NCBI GenBank assembly: GCA_050247435.1
Contig: JBFWUF010000006.1
Location: 127,898 to 191,897 of the forward strand
Direction of reading: 5' to 3'
DNA: 64,000 nt
Source of the DNA: JAJVID01 sp050247435
Lineage (GTDB): Bacteria > Acidobacteriota > Blastocatellia > RBC074
Position numbers and translations under genes: made by a program. The notes below the pieces were generated by a model. The model was not told the DNA's origin. It was given only the letters and a program-made list of their open reading frames with translations, and made no database searches. Of this stretch, positions 9,183 to 21,835 are shown one piece after another (the stretch's first letter is position 1; the number at the start of each line of letters is the position of its first letter).

Positions 9183-11078
9183 TCAAATTCGAGGGCAGTA
9201 TGAATGTAACTTGTCCGACACGCATCTGAATTGTTCCATCAGATGCTGTAGCTCTTCTTTGTATTCCAGACTGGTCTGTTCCGCCGGGTCTTTCATAATG
9301 TCGTAGAGTTCTTCTCGGCCATTTGCGTTTCTGATGTAGTGATGCTGTTCTTGCAAAACGGAATACATTCTTGCGGTAGCTCCTGATGGATACCGCCCGG
9401 GGCGGATAGGCGCAACGTTGACTTCGGCAAGAACCGGTGATGATGCGGACGATACCTGCAAAGGATCGGCTCCCCAATGAAAGGCCAACGAGTGGCCGGG
9501 AATTCGCAGTGTGTCGCCGACGCCTGCCAGATCAAGGATTGTCGCTGGCAGATCACGAAGCGTAATGGGCATGGCAACACGCTGATTGGCGGGCGCGCGT
9601 GACGGAAAGTAAATCAGCAACGGCACGCGCAGCAGCGACATGTAAAGTGAATTTCCATGTCCGTAATCTTTATGTTCGCCGAAGCTCTCTCCGTGGTCGG
9701 AGGTGATCACCACCAGAGTGTTCTTCAATGTCCCTCTCTTCTCCAACTCTTCAAGCAACAAGCCAATCTGTTGATCCAGGTAAGCGATTGCCCCGTCGTA
9801 ACCATCCATCTCAGCTTGGGTTTCCGTAGCCGAAAGCCGGTCGCGCCCGTAACGGAACGAGATACGCAAGTCGTGCCGGGCGAAGTATTGATCTGTGTGA
9901 GGCGACATTCCGAATTTCCTGTCGAATGGCGGCGGCGGCAAATATGGTTCGTGCGCGTCCAGGTAGTTGAGGAAAGCGAAAAACGGACGTGAGGTTTGCC
10001 GTTGTCGCCAAGCCAGAAAGTCGTGGTTGATTTCCGCCGCAGTCTTGCGCGTGACGACCTGATGTTTTCCCAACAGCCAGCGCAGCGGATCGCTATGAAC
10101 GATAGCGCGAATGAGTGAGGAGCTGAGTAGTAATTCGCTAAAGGTTATGGAGTAATCTTCGTAATGAATGAAGCCCCGGTCGAGACCAGTTTCATACCCG
10201 CAACCGAAGGCATTGGCGACAAAGCCCGCCGTCGCGTAACCGTGCGTTCGCAGAGCTTCGGCCAGCGTTGGAGAACGCCCGTCCATCGGCTGGTCCCAAT
10301 CGGTTGAGCATTCAGAGGGGTAACGGCCGGTAAACATCCCTGCGTGCGAAGGCGTCGTCCACGGCGCAGTCGAAATCGCTCGTTCAAATCGCACGCCAAG
10401 TTTCGCAAAGCGCTCAAGCTGCGGGGTAGTTTCCCGCTCATATCCGTATAGCGACATACTCTGCGCTCGCACGGTGTCCATCACGATCAACAGCACGTTG
10501 GGCGCATTGGCAGCCACTGGCGGCAGATTCGCCAGATATTGCCGCTCTTTCCACCAGGACCGGCCTTCGACGCCGATGGTCAGTATGAGCGCCGCCGCCG
10601 CCACGATTTTTATCGCCCGGTAGATAAATGAGTAGGGTGGCCTCAGGCGCCGCGCGAAGAAACGACCTGCATGACCGGCGGCCCCAATCGCCAACAAGAC
10701 TGAGGCGTACCATTGAATACGCGGAAAAATCAGTAGCCAGCTCAGCGACGCCAGGAAACCGAAGACGATCATCGCCATGCGCGCCGAACGCAAGCCCCTC
10801 AAGCGCCAGGACACACCCAACGCCAACAAGCCAACCGCGGCGAATAAAAGCAGGTCGGCGACGGGAACCATCCAGATCACGCGAGGCCCCAACAAAAGGG
10901 CGCGTGCGGAGATCAATTTTTGAACGCCGAGCAAGGCGCTTTCGATCAGTCCTGTAAACACGCCGAATAGCGCCGCCAGCAAGAGCAGTACAGCGGGCGG
11001 TAGCTCGTTGCGCGCAGACCTCCCCTCTGCCGGCTTCGGCTCAAAGCCGTCCGGCCCATCGATGATGTCTTTTTTCAT
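9183..11078 (-). CDS. Membrane-anchored sulfatase-superfamily enzyme with Thr nucleophile
   Basis: A 631-aa protein. About five membrane helices fill residues 25-165, followed by an alkaline-phosphatase-fold sulfatase domain (about 190-600). It starts with NVLLIVMDTVRAQSMSLYGY, supplying the first metal Asp, and later has TSDHGESFGEH, the second metal site. At the position of the formylglycine Cys in CxPSR sulfatases it reads Thr241-Thr-Pro-Ser-His245, so no formylglycine can form. Thr nucleophiles are known in the LTA-synthase and phosphoethanolamine-transferase branches, so transfer or hydrolysis of a phospho-alcohol group in the periplasm fits better than sulfate ester cleavage. A small membrane protein gene lies 11 bases upstream in the same operon. 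Confidence 0.85.
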   Translation of the reverse strand: MKKDIIDGPDGFEPKPAEGRSARNELPPAVLLLLAALFGVFTGLIESALLGVQKLISARALLLGPRVIWMVPVADLLLFAAVGLLALGVSWRLRGLRSARMAMIVFGFLASLSWLLIFPRIQWYASVLLAIGAAGHAGRFFARRLRPPYSFIYRAIKIVAAAALILTIGVEGRSWWKERQYLANLPPVAANAPNVLLIVMDTVRAQSMSLYGYERETTPQLERFAKLGVRFERAISTAPWTTPSHAGMFTGRYPSECSTDWDQPMDGRSPTLAEALRTHGYATAGFVANAFGCGYETGLDRGFIHYEDYSITFSELLLSSSLIRAIVHSDPLRWLLGKHQVVTRKTAAEINHDFLAWRQRQTSRPFFAFLNYLDAHEPYLPPPPFDRKFGMSPHTDQYFARHDLRISFRYGRDRLSATETQAEMDGYDGAIAYLDQQIGLLLEELEKRGTLKNTLVVITSDHGESFGEHKDYGHGNSLYMSLLRVPLLIYFPSRAPANQRVAMPITLRDLPATILDLAGVGDTLRIPGHSLAFHWGADPLQVSSASSPVLAEVNVAPIRPGRYPSGATARMYSVLQEQHHYIRNANGREELYDIMKDPAEQTSLEYKEELQHLMEQFRCVSDKLHSYCPRI

Positions 11079-11089
11079 TTCGCCCTGCC

Positions 11090-11350
11090 TTACGATTTAT
11101 TGCCTCGAACTGAGCGCGCCAGTCTTTGCTGAAAAGCCTGAATGAAGCGAGAAAGAAAGTGCAGGAGCCGCTGCCAGACGATCAGCAGCAAGCCAATCAG
11201 GGCTGTCAGCCCGGAAGCGACTGGAAGAATGGATTCAGGCCCTGTGTAGAAGAACAAGGCCACAAACGTAGCTAGAGTTAGCTCCGAGATTTGCCCCGGA
11301 AGCTGCGCGAAGTAATAGACGAACCCGTAACCCAAAAAATGCAGCGACAT
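11090..11350 (-). CDS. Small membrane protein upstream of the sulfatase-like gene
   Basis: An 86-aa protein with two predicted membrane helices (about 7-45 as one long or split segment, then SGLTALIGLLLIVWQRLLHF) and a basic C-terminal tail. ATG at 11350 was chosen because GAGGGAGGGAG lies just upstream; the longer frame to 11443 has no such site. It is 11 bases before the sulfatase-superfamily gene, so the two are probably one operon and may interact in the membrane. I do not recognise the family. Confidence 0.65.
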   Translation of the reverse strand: MSLHFLGYGFVYYFAQLPGQISELTLATFVALFFYTGPESILPVASGLTALIGLLLIVWQRLLHFLSRFIQAFQQRLARSVRGNKS

Positions 11351-11800
11351 CACGTTACTCCCTCCCTCTCGTTGAGGTTGAATCAAGGCGCACTTCGGCT
11401 TAAGGCATGGATAAACTCCGCGTGGCGAGACGCACATATCCATCCATCCCCTGAATAGGCTTTATTCTTTCTATCCCACAAGCTGGAATGAGCGATACAC
11501 CGTCGCTCTATCGAGGTGAGCAAATTATTTTTCTAAACTTGGATGTGATTGTGATTGAAAATATCAGGAGCGGGCGAAGTGGTTTCCCGCTTGCGTCCGT
11601 TAAGACGAGCAGATCATAGCACCGGTTTCACAGAATTTTTTGCTTCGAGGCTCTGTCAGCCTCTCACAACTCTAGAGACAAATGACTGCTCCAGCGTCCG
11701 CAGGTTCATCAACTATACACGTGGGCATGTTTCTTGTTCTGATTGCAATGTTCGGCTCTGCGAGTCCCACAAATTCTCAAGTGATGGCCAAGGATATGAT
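11351..11800. other. Intergenic gap without a supported gene
   Basis: About 450 bases between two minus-strand genes. An open frame from 11682 on the plus strand has a hydrophobic N-terminus but a poor ribosome-binding site and runs over 100 bases into the antisense of the aminotransferase, so I do not call it. The gap should contain the promoter of the 86-aa/sulfatase operon; no clear -35/-10 pair was identified. Confidence 0.5.
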
Positions 11801-12976
11801 TCAAACCCAACCGGCTCGCGCTAGTATGCGGTTGACCGATTTGCGGAAAACTTCAGCGCGCGGCAGCAGGCTCAGGACAAGAAAGGCTTCGCGCGGGAAG
11901 TCGTAAAAGTATCCGGGATGCGCAAGCACGTCGTCTTTCTCCAGCAGCGCGAGCGCCCACTCTTCTTCCGAAAATTGGCGCGGCAGTTCCAGCGTCGCGT
12001 ACCATCCGCCTTCCACGCTCAACAAGCGGAGTGGCGACTCTTCGGTCACATCCCGCAGCCAATTCAAATTGCTTTGCGCGCGATCCAGAATTTGATCCTG
12101 CAATGTTTGACGCAGTCGCAGCCAAGTTGGCGTGGCGTGTTGCACAGGAGCGCCAACCGAAAGAAAAGTGTCGGCGATGAAATCCAGTCGTTCGACTGCT
12201 TCCTCGCGCAAATCCGCCGGGCCGTTAGTCACGATCCATCCCAGCTTCATCTGTGGCAGCGCCAGAATCTTCGAGAAGCCGCTCATCACAAAAGTCAGCG
12301 CGGAATCGTTTAAGACCAGTGAGGCGGCACGGCTTTCATCGTCTCCGAACCCGTAATCGCCGAAAACTTCATCGGCGATCAAAGCCAGATCGTGTCGCGC
12401 GCAGATTTCATTCAACCGCTCGAGTTCGTGAAGCTTGGTGAAAGAGCCTGTGGGATTGTTGGGACTGACCAGAATGATCGCGCGCGTGTTCGTCTCAATT
12501 GCTTTCTCGACCGAATCGAAATCAATTCGCCATCCCGCCGGATGAACGTAGCTCAATTCGTAAGGCCGCAGTTCGACGCCTTCGAGCGCGGCCAGGAATT
12601 CAAACAGCGGATAGCTTGGTTGCGGAACCAGAACCGACTGGCCCTGGTCGGCGAGCAGTTTGAAAAGGTAGGAATATGCCTCGCTGGTGCTGGCGGTCAG
12701 ATGAATGCGTTCGGGATCAACGCTGAATCCGCGTTCGGCGTAATAGCCTGCGACCCCGCGACGTGCGATGAGCAGTCCACGCGGCGCGGGTTCGTATAGC
12801 ATCGCCGGAGCCTGAGCCAGCGCGGCGAGAATCTCTTCAGCCGGATAGTCGAAACCAGCGCGCGTCGGATTCGATTCGGTGAGGTCGAGAATTTGCGCGC
12901 CGGATTTCTTCTTCGCTTCGATCAGCCGCGCGAACTGGTTCGTCTCCAGACTCCATTTGAATCGTTTGGAAAACAT
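11801..12976 (-). CDS. PLP-dependent class I/II aminotransferase
   Basis: A 391-aa fold-type I aminotransferase. The Asn/Pro motif SPNNPTGSFT lies at about residues 170-180, the Asp and Tyr that hold the cofactor in ADEVFGDYGF, and the Schiff-base Lys in SGFSKILALPQMKLGW at about 233. The N-terminus reads LTESNPTRAGFDYP, close to the LxxNEnP substrate loop. The length is normal for the family. Substrate and pathway are not readable; aspartate/alanine-type or aromatic specificity are both possible. The gene lies alone, followed upstream by a 45-bp perfect hairpin that starts within a few bases of the ATG. Confidence 0.87.
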   Translation of the reverse strand: MFSKRFKWSLETNQFARLIEAKKKSGAQILDLTESNPTRAGFDYPAEEILAALAQAPAMLYEPAPRGLLIARRGVAGYYAERGFSVDPERIHLTASTSEAYSYLFKLLADQGQSVLVPQPSYPLFEFLAALEGVELRPYELSYVHPAGWRIDFDSVEKAIETNTRAIILVSPNNPTGSFTKLHELERLNEICARHDLALIADEVFGDYGFGDDESRAASLVLNDSALTFVMSGFSKILALPQMKLGWIVTNGPADLREEAVERLDFIADTFLSVGAPVQHATPTWLRLRQTLQDQILDRAQSNLNWLRDVTEESPLRLLSVEGGWYATLELPRQFSEEEWALALLEKDDVLAHPGYFYDFPREAFLVLSLLPRAEVFRKSVNRILARAGWV

Positions 12977-12978
12977 GA

Positions 12979-13082
12979 AAGAGAGAATACGGAATAAACG
13001 GAAATAACGGAACAGACGGAAGCTATCTCTCGATTTCGCTTCCGTCTGTTCCGTTATTTCCGTTTATTCCGTATTCTCTCTT
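12979..13082. repeat. 45-bp perfect inverted repeat, ACGGAA family
   Basis: Arms 12979-13023 and 13038-13082 are exact reverse complements over 45 bases (containing ACGGAATAAACGGAAATAAC) with a 14-base loop. It lies between the aminotransferase start codon and the stop of the Clp ATPase, both on the minus strand, so it fills the whole intergenic gap. RNA from the Clp gene would form an extremely stable hairpin here. Relatives are at 6706, 33079 and 59426. Confidence 0.92.
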
Positions 13083-13085
13083 CAG

Positions 13086-15347
<2,262 letters not shown>

Positions 15348-15541
15348 GGTCTTTCACTCCAGTTTAGATACTTCTTCAAATCGCGGCTTTATCAGCCAAT
15401 TTGTATTACGTCAACGCCTGCTCTTTGATTGATCAGTTTGATTTTACGCCTTTATTCCGCTGCCATTTTCCCTCAGCGAGGGGAAGCTTTAAGGGAATTG
15501 ACGCCGACGTGACTAAGCTATCGGAGCATCATTCCCATGTC

Positions 15542-15666
15542 AAGGCGCCTGGATTCCTGGGAGCGCACGCGTCCTCGCGTGCTTGCTTACGCAAGAGGCC
15601 GATTACAAGAGAAATGGCATTCTCCGCAAGCAAGCACGCGGGGACGCGTGCGCTCCCAGGCGCCTT
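15542..15666. repeat. Long GC-rich inverted repeat downstream of groEL
   Basis: A 125-base palindrome. The outer arms are AAGGCGCCTGG against the reverse complement ending at 15666. Then GGGAGCGCACGCGTCC pairs with GGGACGCGTGCGCTCCC, and CGTGCTTGC with GCAAGCACG. It touches the groEL stop codon and resembles, but is not identical to, the 99-bp element. It could stop groEL transcription; no T-run follows on the minus strand. Confidence 0.85.
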
Positions 15667-17272
15667 AATCGTGATCTTCGCCCGGCATCGAGGCCGCTTT
15701 TTCGGGGAGATCGGTGATCGCGGCGTCAGTCGTGAGCAGCAAGCCCGCGATTGAAGCCGCGTTCTGCAACGCGGTGCGGACGACTTTCGCCGGGTCAATG
15801 ATGCCCGCTTCGAGCAGGTCTTCGATCTCGCGCGTCGCCGCGTTGTAGCCGACATTCTTCTTCTCGGCGCGCACCTTGCCTACGATCAACGCTCCATCCT
15901 GCCCGGCGTTCACGGCGATCATTCGTATCGGCTCCTCCATCGCGCGGCGCAAAATCTCCAGACCGGTCTTTTCGTCGCCATCAACTTCGATGGAGGCGAG
16001 AGCTTTCGACGCGCGCAGCAACGCCACTCCGCCGCCGGGTACAATGCCCTCCTGCGCCGCGGCCTTTGTCGCGTGCAGCGCGTCCTCGACACGCATCTTC
16101 TTTTCTTTCATCTCGGTCTCGGTGGCGGCGCCGACTTTGATCACGGCTACACCCCCGGCGAGTTTCGCCAGCCGCTCCTGCAACTTCTCGCGGTCGTAGT
16201 CCGAATTCGTCTCTTCGATCTGTCTGCGGATCGTGGCGATGCGCCCCTGCATATCGGCCCTCTTACCTCCACCTTCGATGATCGTCGTGTTGTCCTTGTC
16301 AATGATGATCTTCTTGGCTTCGCCCAGGTCGTCGAGCGTGACGCTTTCGAGTTTGATGCCGAGGTCTTCGGTGATCACGCGGCCTCCGGTCAGGATGGCG
16401 ATGTCTTCGAGCATGGCTTTGCGGCGGTCACCGAACGCCGGAGCCTTGACCGCCGCGACCTTCAACGCGCCGCGCAGCCGGTTGACGACCAGCGTCGAGA
16501 GCGCTTCGGCTTCAATGTCTTCGGCGATGATCAGCAGGCTGCGCCCCGCCTGAGCGACCTGTTGCAGCACCGGGAAGATGTCGTGCATCGAAGAGATTTT
16601 CTTCTCGTTGAGCAGGATCAGCGGCTCTTCCAAAACGACCTCCATCTTGTCCGGGTTGGTGACGAAGTACGCCGAAATGTAGCCGCGGTCGAACTGCATC
16701 CCCTCGACGATGTCGAGTGAGGTCTCGATTGTCTTGGCCTCCTCGACCGTCACAACACCATCCTTGCCGACCTTGTCCATTGCCTCCGCCAGCAGGTCGC
16801 CGATCAGCCTGTCGCCATTGGCCGCGACCGCTCCGACGTTGGCCAGGTCTTCCCTGTCCTTGACCTTCTTCGACATCCGTTCGATCTCGGCAACGGCGGC
16901 TTCGACGCCCTGCTCGATGCCTCGCTTCAGATGCATCGGATTGGCGCCCGCCGTGACGTTCTTGAAACCTTCGCGAAAGATCGCCTGCGCGAGCACGGTC
17001 GCCGTGGTCGTGCCATCACCAGCCAGGTCGTTGGTCTTCGATGCGACCTCGCGCAACATCTGCGCGCCCATGTTCTGGTAGTTGTCTTTCAGTTCGACTT
17101 CTTTGGCAACGGTCACGCCGTCTTTGGTGATCATTGGCGAACCGAACTTTTTATCAATGACCACGTTCCGACCGCGCGGCCCCAATGTCACGCGCACGGC
17201 GTTGGCCAAAACATTCACGCCTTCGAGCATGGCTTTCCGGGCGTCCTCTCTGAATCTCAACTCTTTTGCCAC
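15665..17272 (-). CDS. groEL: Chaperonin GroEL (Hsp60)
   Basis: A 535-aa group I chaperonin, full length for the family. The ATP-binding motif DGTTTATVLAQ lies at about residues 87-97, with the conserved N-terminus RKAMLEGVNVLANAVRVTLG and a typical equatorial C-terminal part (GIVPGGGVALLRA; VVRTALQNAASIAGLLLTT). The usual Gly-Gly-Met tail is replaced by MPGEDHD. GTG at 17272 follows AGGAAAACAA, which gives the standard start VAKELRFREDARK; the upstream extension translates a repeat region. No groES gene is adjacent, which is unusual for a primary chaperonin operon and suggests a second copy or a split operon. It lies between clp and grpE genes on the same strand. Confidence 0.95.
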   Translation of the reverse strand: MAKELRFREDARKAMLEGVNVLANAVRVTLGPRGRNVVIDKKFGSPMITKDGVTVAKEVELKDNYQNMGAQMLREVASKTNDLAGDGTTTATVLAQAIFREGFKNVTAGANPMHLKRGIEQGVEAAVAEIERMSKKVKDREDLANVGAVAANGDRLIGDLLAEAMDKVGKDGVVTVEEAKTIETSLDIVEGMQFDRGYISAYFVTNPDKMEVVLEEPLILLNEKKISSMHDIFPVLQQVAQAGRSLLIIAEDIEAEALSTLVVNRLRGALKVAAVKAPAFGDRRKAMLEDIAILTGGRVITEDLGIKLESVTLDDLGEAKKIIIDKDNTTIIEGGGKRADMQGRIATIRRQIEETNSDYDREKLQERLAKLAGGVAVIKVGAATETEMKEKKMRVEDALHATKAAAQEGIVPGGGVALLRASKALASIEVDGDEKTGLEILRRAMEEPIRMIAVNAGQDGALIVGKVRAEKKNVGYNAATREIEDLLEAGIIDPAKVVRTALQNAASIAGLLLTTDAAITDLPEKAASMPGEDHD

Positions 17273-17298
17273 TTGTTTTCCTTTCCTCTCGATTTTTA

Positions 17299-17367
17299 TC
17301 CACGAAGCCACACCGAGAGGCACAAAGCGAAAGATCATCTTCGTGTCTCCTGGTGTGGCTTCGTGGA
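17299..17367. repeat. Inverted repeat, CACGAAGCCACACC family
   Basis: Arms TCCACGAAGCCACACC (17299-17314) and its exact reverse complement (17352-17367) around a 37-base loop, between grpE and groEL. Related in sequence to the inner hairpin at 6781-6866. It would fold in the grpE-groEL intergenic RNA. Confidence 0.82.
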
Positions 17368-17379
17368 AAGATGTTTTTG

Positions 17380-18105
17380 CTACCCTTTCGTCCGCCCGAC
17401 GCGCACGCGCGCTGGCCGCAGCAAACGATCACCGAACTTGTACCCCGTTTGAAACTCTTCGATGACTTGATTGTCTTTGTCTTTTGACACTGGAACTATT
17501 GCGACCGCTTCGTGAATCTCCGGATCGAACTCCTGCCCGGCGGCGGGCACGGCATTCAAACCCAGGCTCTGCATCTCGGCTTCGAACATATTGGCCGTGG
17601 CGCGCACGCCTTCGAGCAGCGAAGCGAAATCGGAATGTTCTATGTCGCTCTTTTCGGCCGCGGCGATTGCGCGTTTCAGATTGTCGAGAGTATTGAGCAA
17701 CCCGGCCACAACGTCGCCACGGGCAGCCTCCAGTTTCTGGTCGAAAGTCCGCTGCAAGCGGAGGCGTTGTTCGTCAGTCTCGGACTTCAGTTTCGACTGC
17801 GCCTGGCGGAAGCGGTCGGCGAAATCGCGCACCTGGCGCTCAGCCTCGATGCGCTTCTCCTCGGATTCCTTCAATTTGGTTTGGAGATATTCGACTTCGG
17901 ATGGAATGGCCGCGTGGCCGTTCTGCGACTCTTCCTGCGATGTCTGGCCACTTTCAATTGGAATGATTTCTCCTTCGGTTGTAAACCTGCGTTTGTCAGT
18001 CACCCGCACTTCCGATTCGGCTTGAGATTCCGAAGGCTGATTCTCAATCTCGCGCCCTTCGGCGCCGCCGCCATCATGCTCCTGATTACCAAAGTTGGAA
18101 TTCAT
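17380..18105 (-). CDS. grpE: Nucleotide exchange factor GrpE
   Basis: A 241-aa DnaK co-chaperone. An acidic, disordered N-terminus (about 1-75) is followed by the long dimerising coiled coil (VEYLQTKLKESEEKRIEAER; about 78-150) and the C-terminal beta domain with the family signature FDPEIHEAVAIV...GYKFGDRLLRPARVRVG (about 195-235). It would exchange ADP on DnaK, yet neither dnaK nor dnaJ is near. ATG at 18105 is used; a GTG at 18135 is in frame, and neither has a good ribosome-binding site, so the start is uncertain. It sits between clpB and groEL on the same strand. Confidence 0.92.
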   Translation of the reverse strand: MNSNFGNQEHDGGGAEGREIENQPSESQAESEVRVTDKRRFTTEGEIIPIESGQTSQEESQNGHAAIPSEVEYLQTKLKESEEKRIEAERQVRDFADRFRQAQSKLKSETDEQRLRLQRTFDQKLEAARGDVVAGLLNTLDNLKRAIAAAEKSDIEHSDFASLLEGVRATANMFEAEMQSLGLNAVPAAGQEFDPEIHEAVAIVPVSKDKDNQVIEEFQTGYKFGDRLLRPARVRVGRTKG

Positions 18106-18227
18106 ATTACTACGCGGAAACCTTTCATTTATCACTTGTCTGCTTGTTATTTACTCGTTGATCTAAAGGACGGTCAATCTATCACCGCAATCAGGATGTT
18201 GCAACGAAGAGGACAAGGGAGGAATTT

Positions 18228-18303
18228 GAGACAAGGAGACAAGGAGACAAGGAGAAATTATCCCTTGTCTCCTTGTCTCCCCCTCTCCTTGTCTCCTGTC
18301 TCC
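18228..18303. repeat. GACAAGG tandem inverted array
   Basis: Direct repeats of AGACAAGG (four units, 18228-18252) followed by their inverted copies (CCTTGTCTC units up to 18303), so the region can fold on itself. It lies between clpB and grpE. The same unit occurs inside the second CHAT gene at 37602-37669. Confidence 0.85.
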
Positions 18304-18306
18304 GCC

Positions 18307-20889
<2,583 letters not shown>

Positions 20890-20898
20890 TTCTCCACC

Positions 20899-20982
20899 AG
20901 TCCGGCAAGCTGCCAGCTTGCTGTTGAATCCGGGAAGCTACGTTTGCTGAAAGTCGTCGGCAAGCTGGCAGTTTGCCGGACT
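20899..20982. repeat. Inverted repeat, CCGGCAAGCTGCCAGCTTGC family
   Basis: Arms of 23 bases starting AGTCCGGCAAGCTGCC (20899-20921) match the reverse complement at 20960-20982 with one mismatch. Located in the leader of clpB, 9 bases from its start codon. The arms are themselves partly palindromic. Confidence 0.82.
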
Positions 20983-20986
20983 CTGA

Positions 20987-21028
20987 AGAAAACTCAGGCT
21001 CCGAGTTTTTCAACCCGAAGCCTGAGTG
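20987..21028 (-). terminator. Probable terminator of the hsp20 gene
   Basis: On the minus strand the arms ACTCAGGCT (21028-21020) and AGCCTGAGT (21000-20992) enclose an 18-base loop and are followed by a short pyrimidine run TTTTCTTC. It sits 28 bases after the hsp20 stop. Confidence 0.5.
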
Positions 21029-21055
21029 TCAATGCCGATGGGTCTTGATCACAGA

Positions 21056-21541
21056 TTATTTGGCCTCAGCCGCCTTCGCGCCTTTGGCGTCGGTGACCGA
21101 CACCTGAATCTGGCGAGCCTTGACCTCTTCGCGCTTCGGCAGAGTCACGCGCAGAACGCCGTCTTTGAACTCGGCGTTCACCTGATCAACGTTGACCGTC
21201 GAGGGCAGGCTGAACGTGCGGGTGAAATTGCCGTAACTGCGTTCGACCCGGCTCCAGTTGTCGCCTTTGTTCTCCTTCTCGAACTTGCGCTCGCCGCTCA
21301 AGGTGAGCCTGTAATTTTCGATGGAGAGATTGAAATCGCCGGGCTTCAATCCCGGCAGGTCGGCTTCGAGCGTGATCGAGTTCTGATCCTCGTAAATGTC
21401 CACGCCCGGCGACCAACTGCCTCCCAGCAATCCTTCCTCGCCATTGAAGAGCCGAGGCAATGTTGAACCGAAAATGCGGTTGAAGTCTTCCTGAATGTTT
21501 CGCAATTCGCTGAACGGATCGCGTTTGATCATCCACGACAT
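21056..21541 (-). CDS. Small heat shock protein Hsp20/alpha-crystallin
   Basis: A 161-aa small chaperone. The alpha-crystallin domain covers about residues 44-145 (SPGVDIYEDQNSITLEADLP; ENYRLTLSGERKFE; EFKDGVLRVTLPK, with the beta9 GVLRVTLP motif). A conventional N-terminus holds the amphipathic DPFSELRNIQEDFNRIF. The C-terminal IxV anchoring motif is present as IQVSV. It holds unfolding proteins for ClpB and the DnaK system. AAGGAGGAG about 12 bases before the ATG. A near-consensus sigma-70 promoter lies about 170 bases upstream, and no CIRCE repeat was seen, so regulation by HrcA is not supported by the sequence. Confidence 0.93.
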   Translation of the reverse strand: MSWMIKRDPFSELRNIQEDFNRIFGSTLPRLFNGEEGLLGGSWSPGVDIYEDQNSITLEADLPGLKPGDFNLSIENYRLTLSGERKFEKENKGDNWSRVERSYGNFTRTFSLPSTVNVDQVNAEFKDGVLRVTLPKREEVKARQIQVSVTDAKGAKAAEAK

Positions 21542-21711
21542 ACGTTTTATCTCCTCCTTCTTATGTTTCAGGTTGGTTCCGATTGGTTAAAGCCGATTGG
21601 TTAATGATTGATTCCTTCAATTTCAGAAAACCCTTCTCGTCTCCTGCTTGATTCCCCTACTTGATCCCATTGATTGCTAATTCTGCGTCCTCAACTCTTG
21701 AAGACAGGGGC

Positions 21712-21740
21712 ACTATAAAACTTGAGCGTAACTCTGTCAA
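21712..21740 (-). promoter_or_regulatory. Sigma-70-type promoter for hsp20
   Basis: On the minus strand TTGACA (21740-21735), a 17-base spacer, then TATAGT (21717-21712): six of six and five of six matches to consensus with ideal spacing. The transcript would have a leader of about 160 bases before the hsp20 ATG at 21541. Confidence 0.7.
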
Positions 21741-21835
21741 GAATGCTCTCAAAAATTCTTCAAGGTTTTCATTTTGACTTGCAAACTGTTAAGGCGTGTT
21801 GGGTTAGCGTACAAGCTTGGAAGATGCGGTTGAGT

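Noticed and set aside
11682..11906. 74-codon plus-strand frame with a hydrophobic start
   Set aside because: Poor ribosome-binding site and the last third is antisense to the aminotransferase C-terminus.
21542..21720. CIRCE (HrcA) operator upstream of hsp20
   Set aside because: Only a partial TTAGCA half site is seen; the nine-base-spaced inverted repeat is missing.
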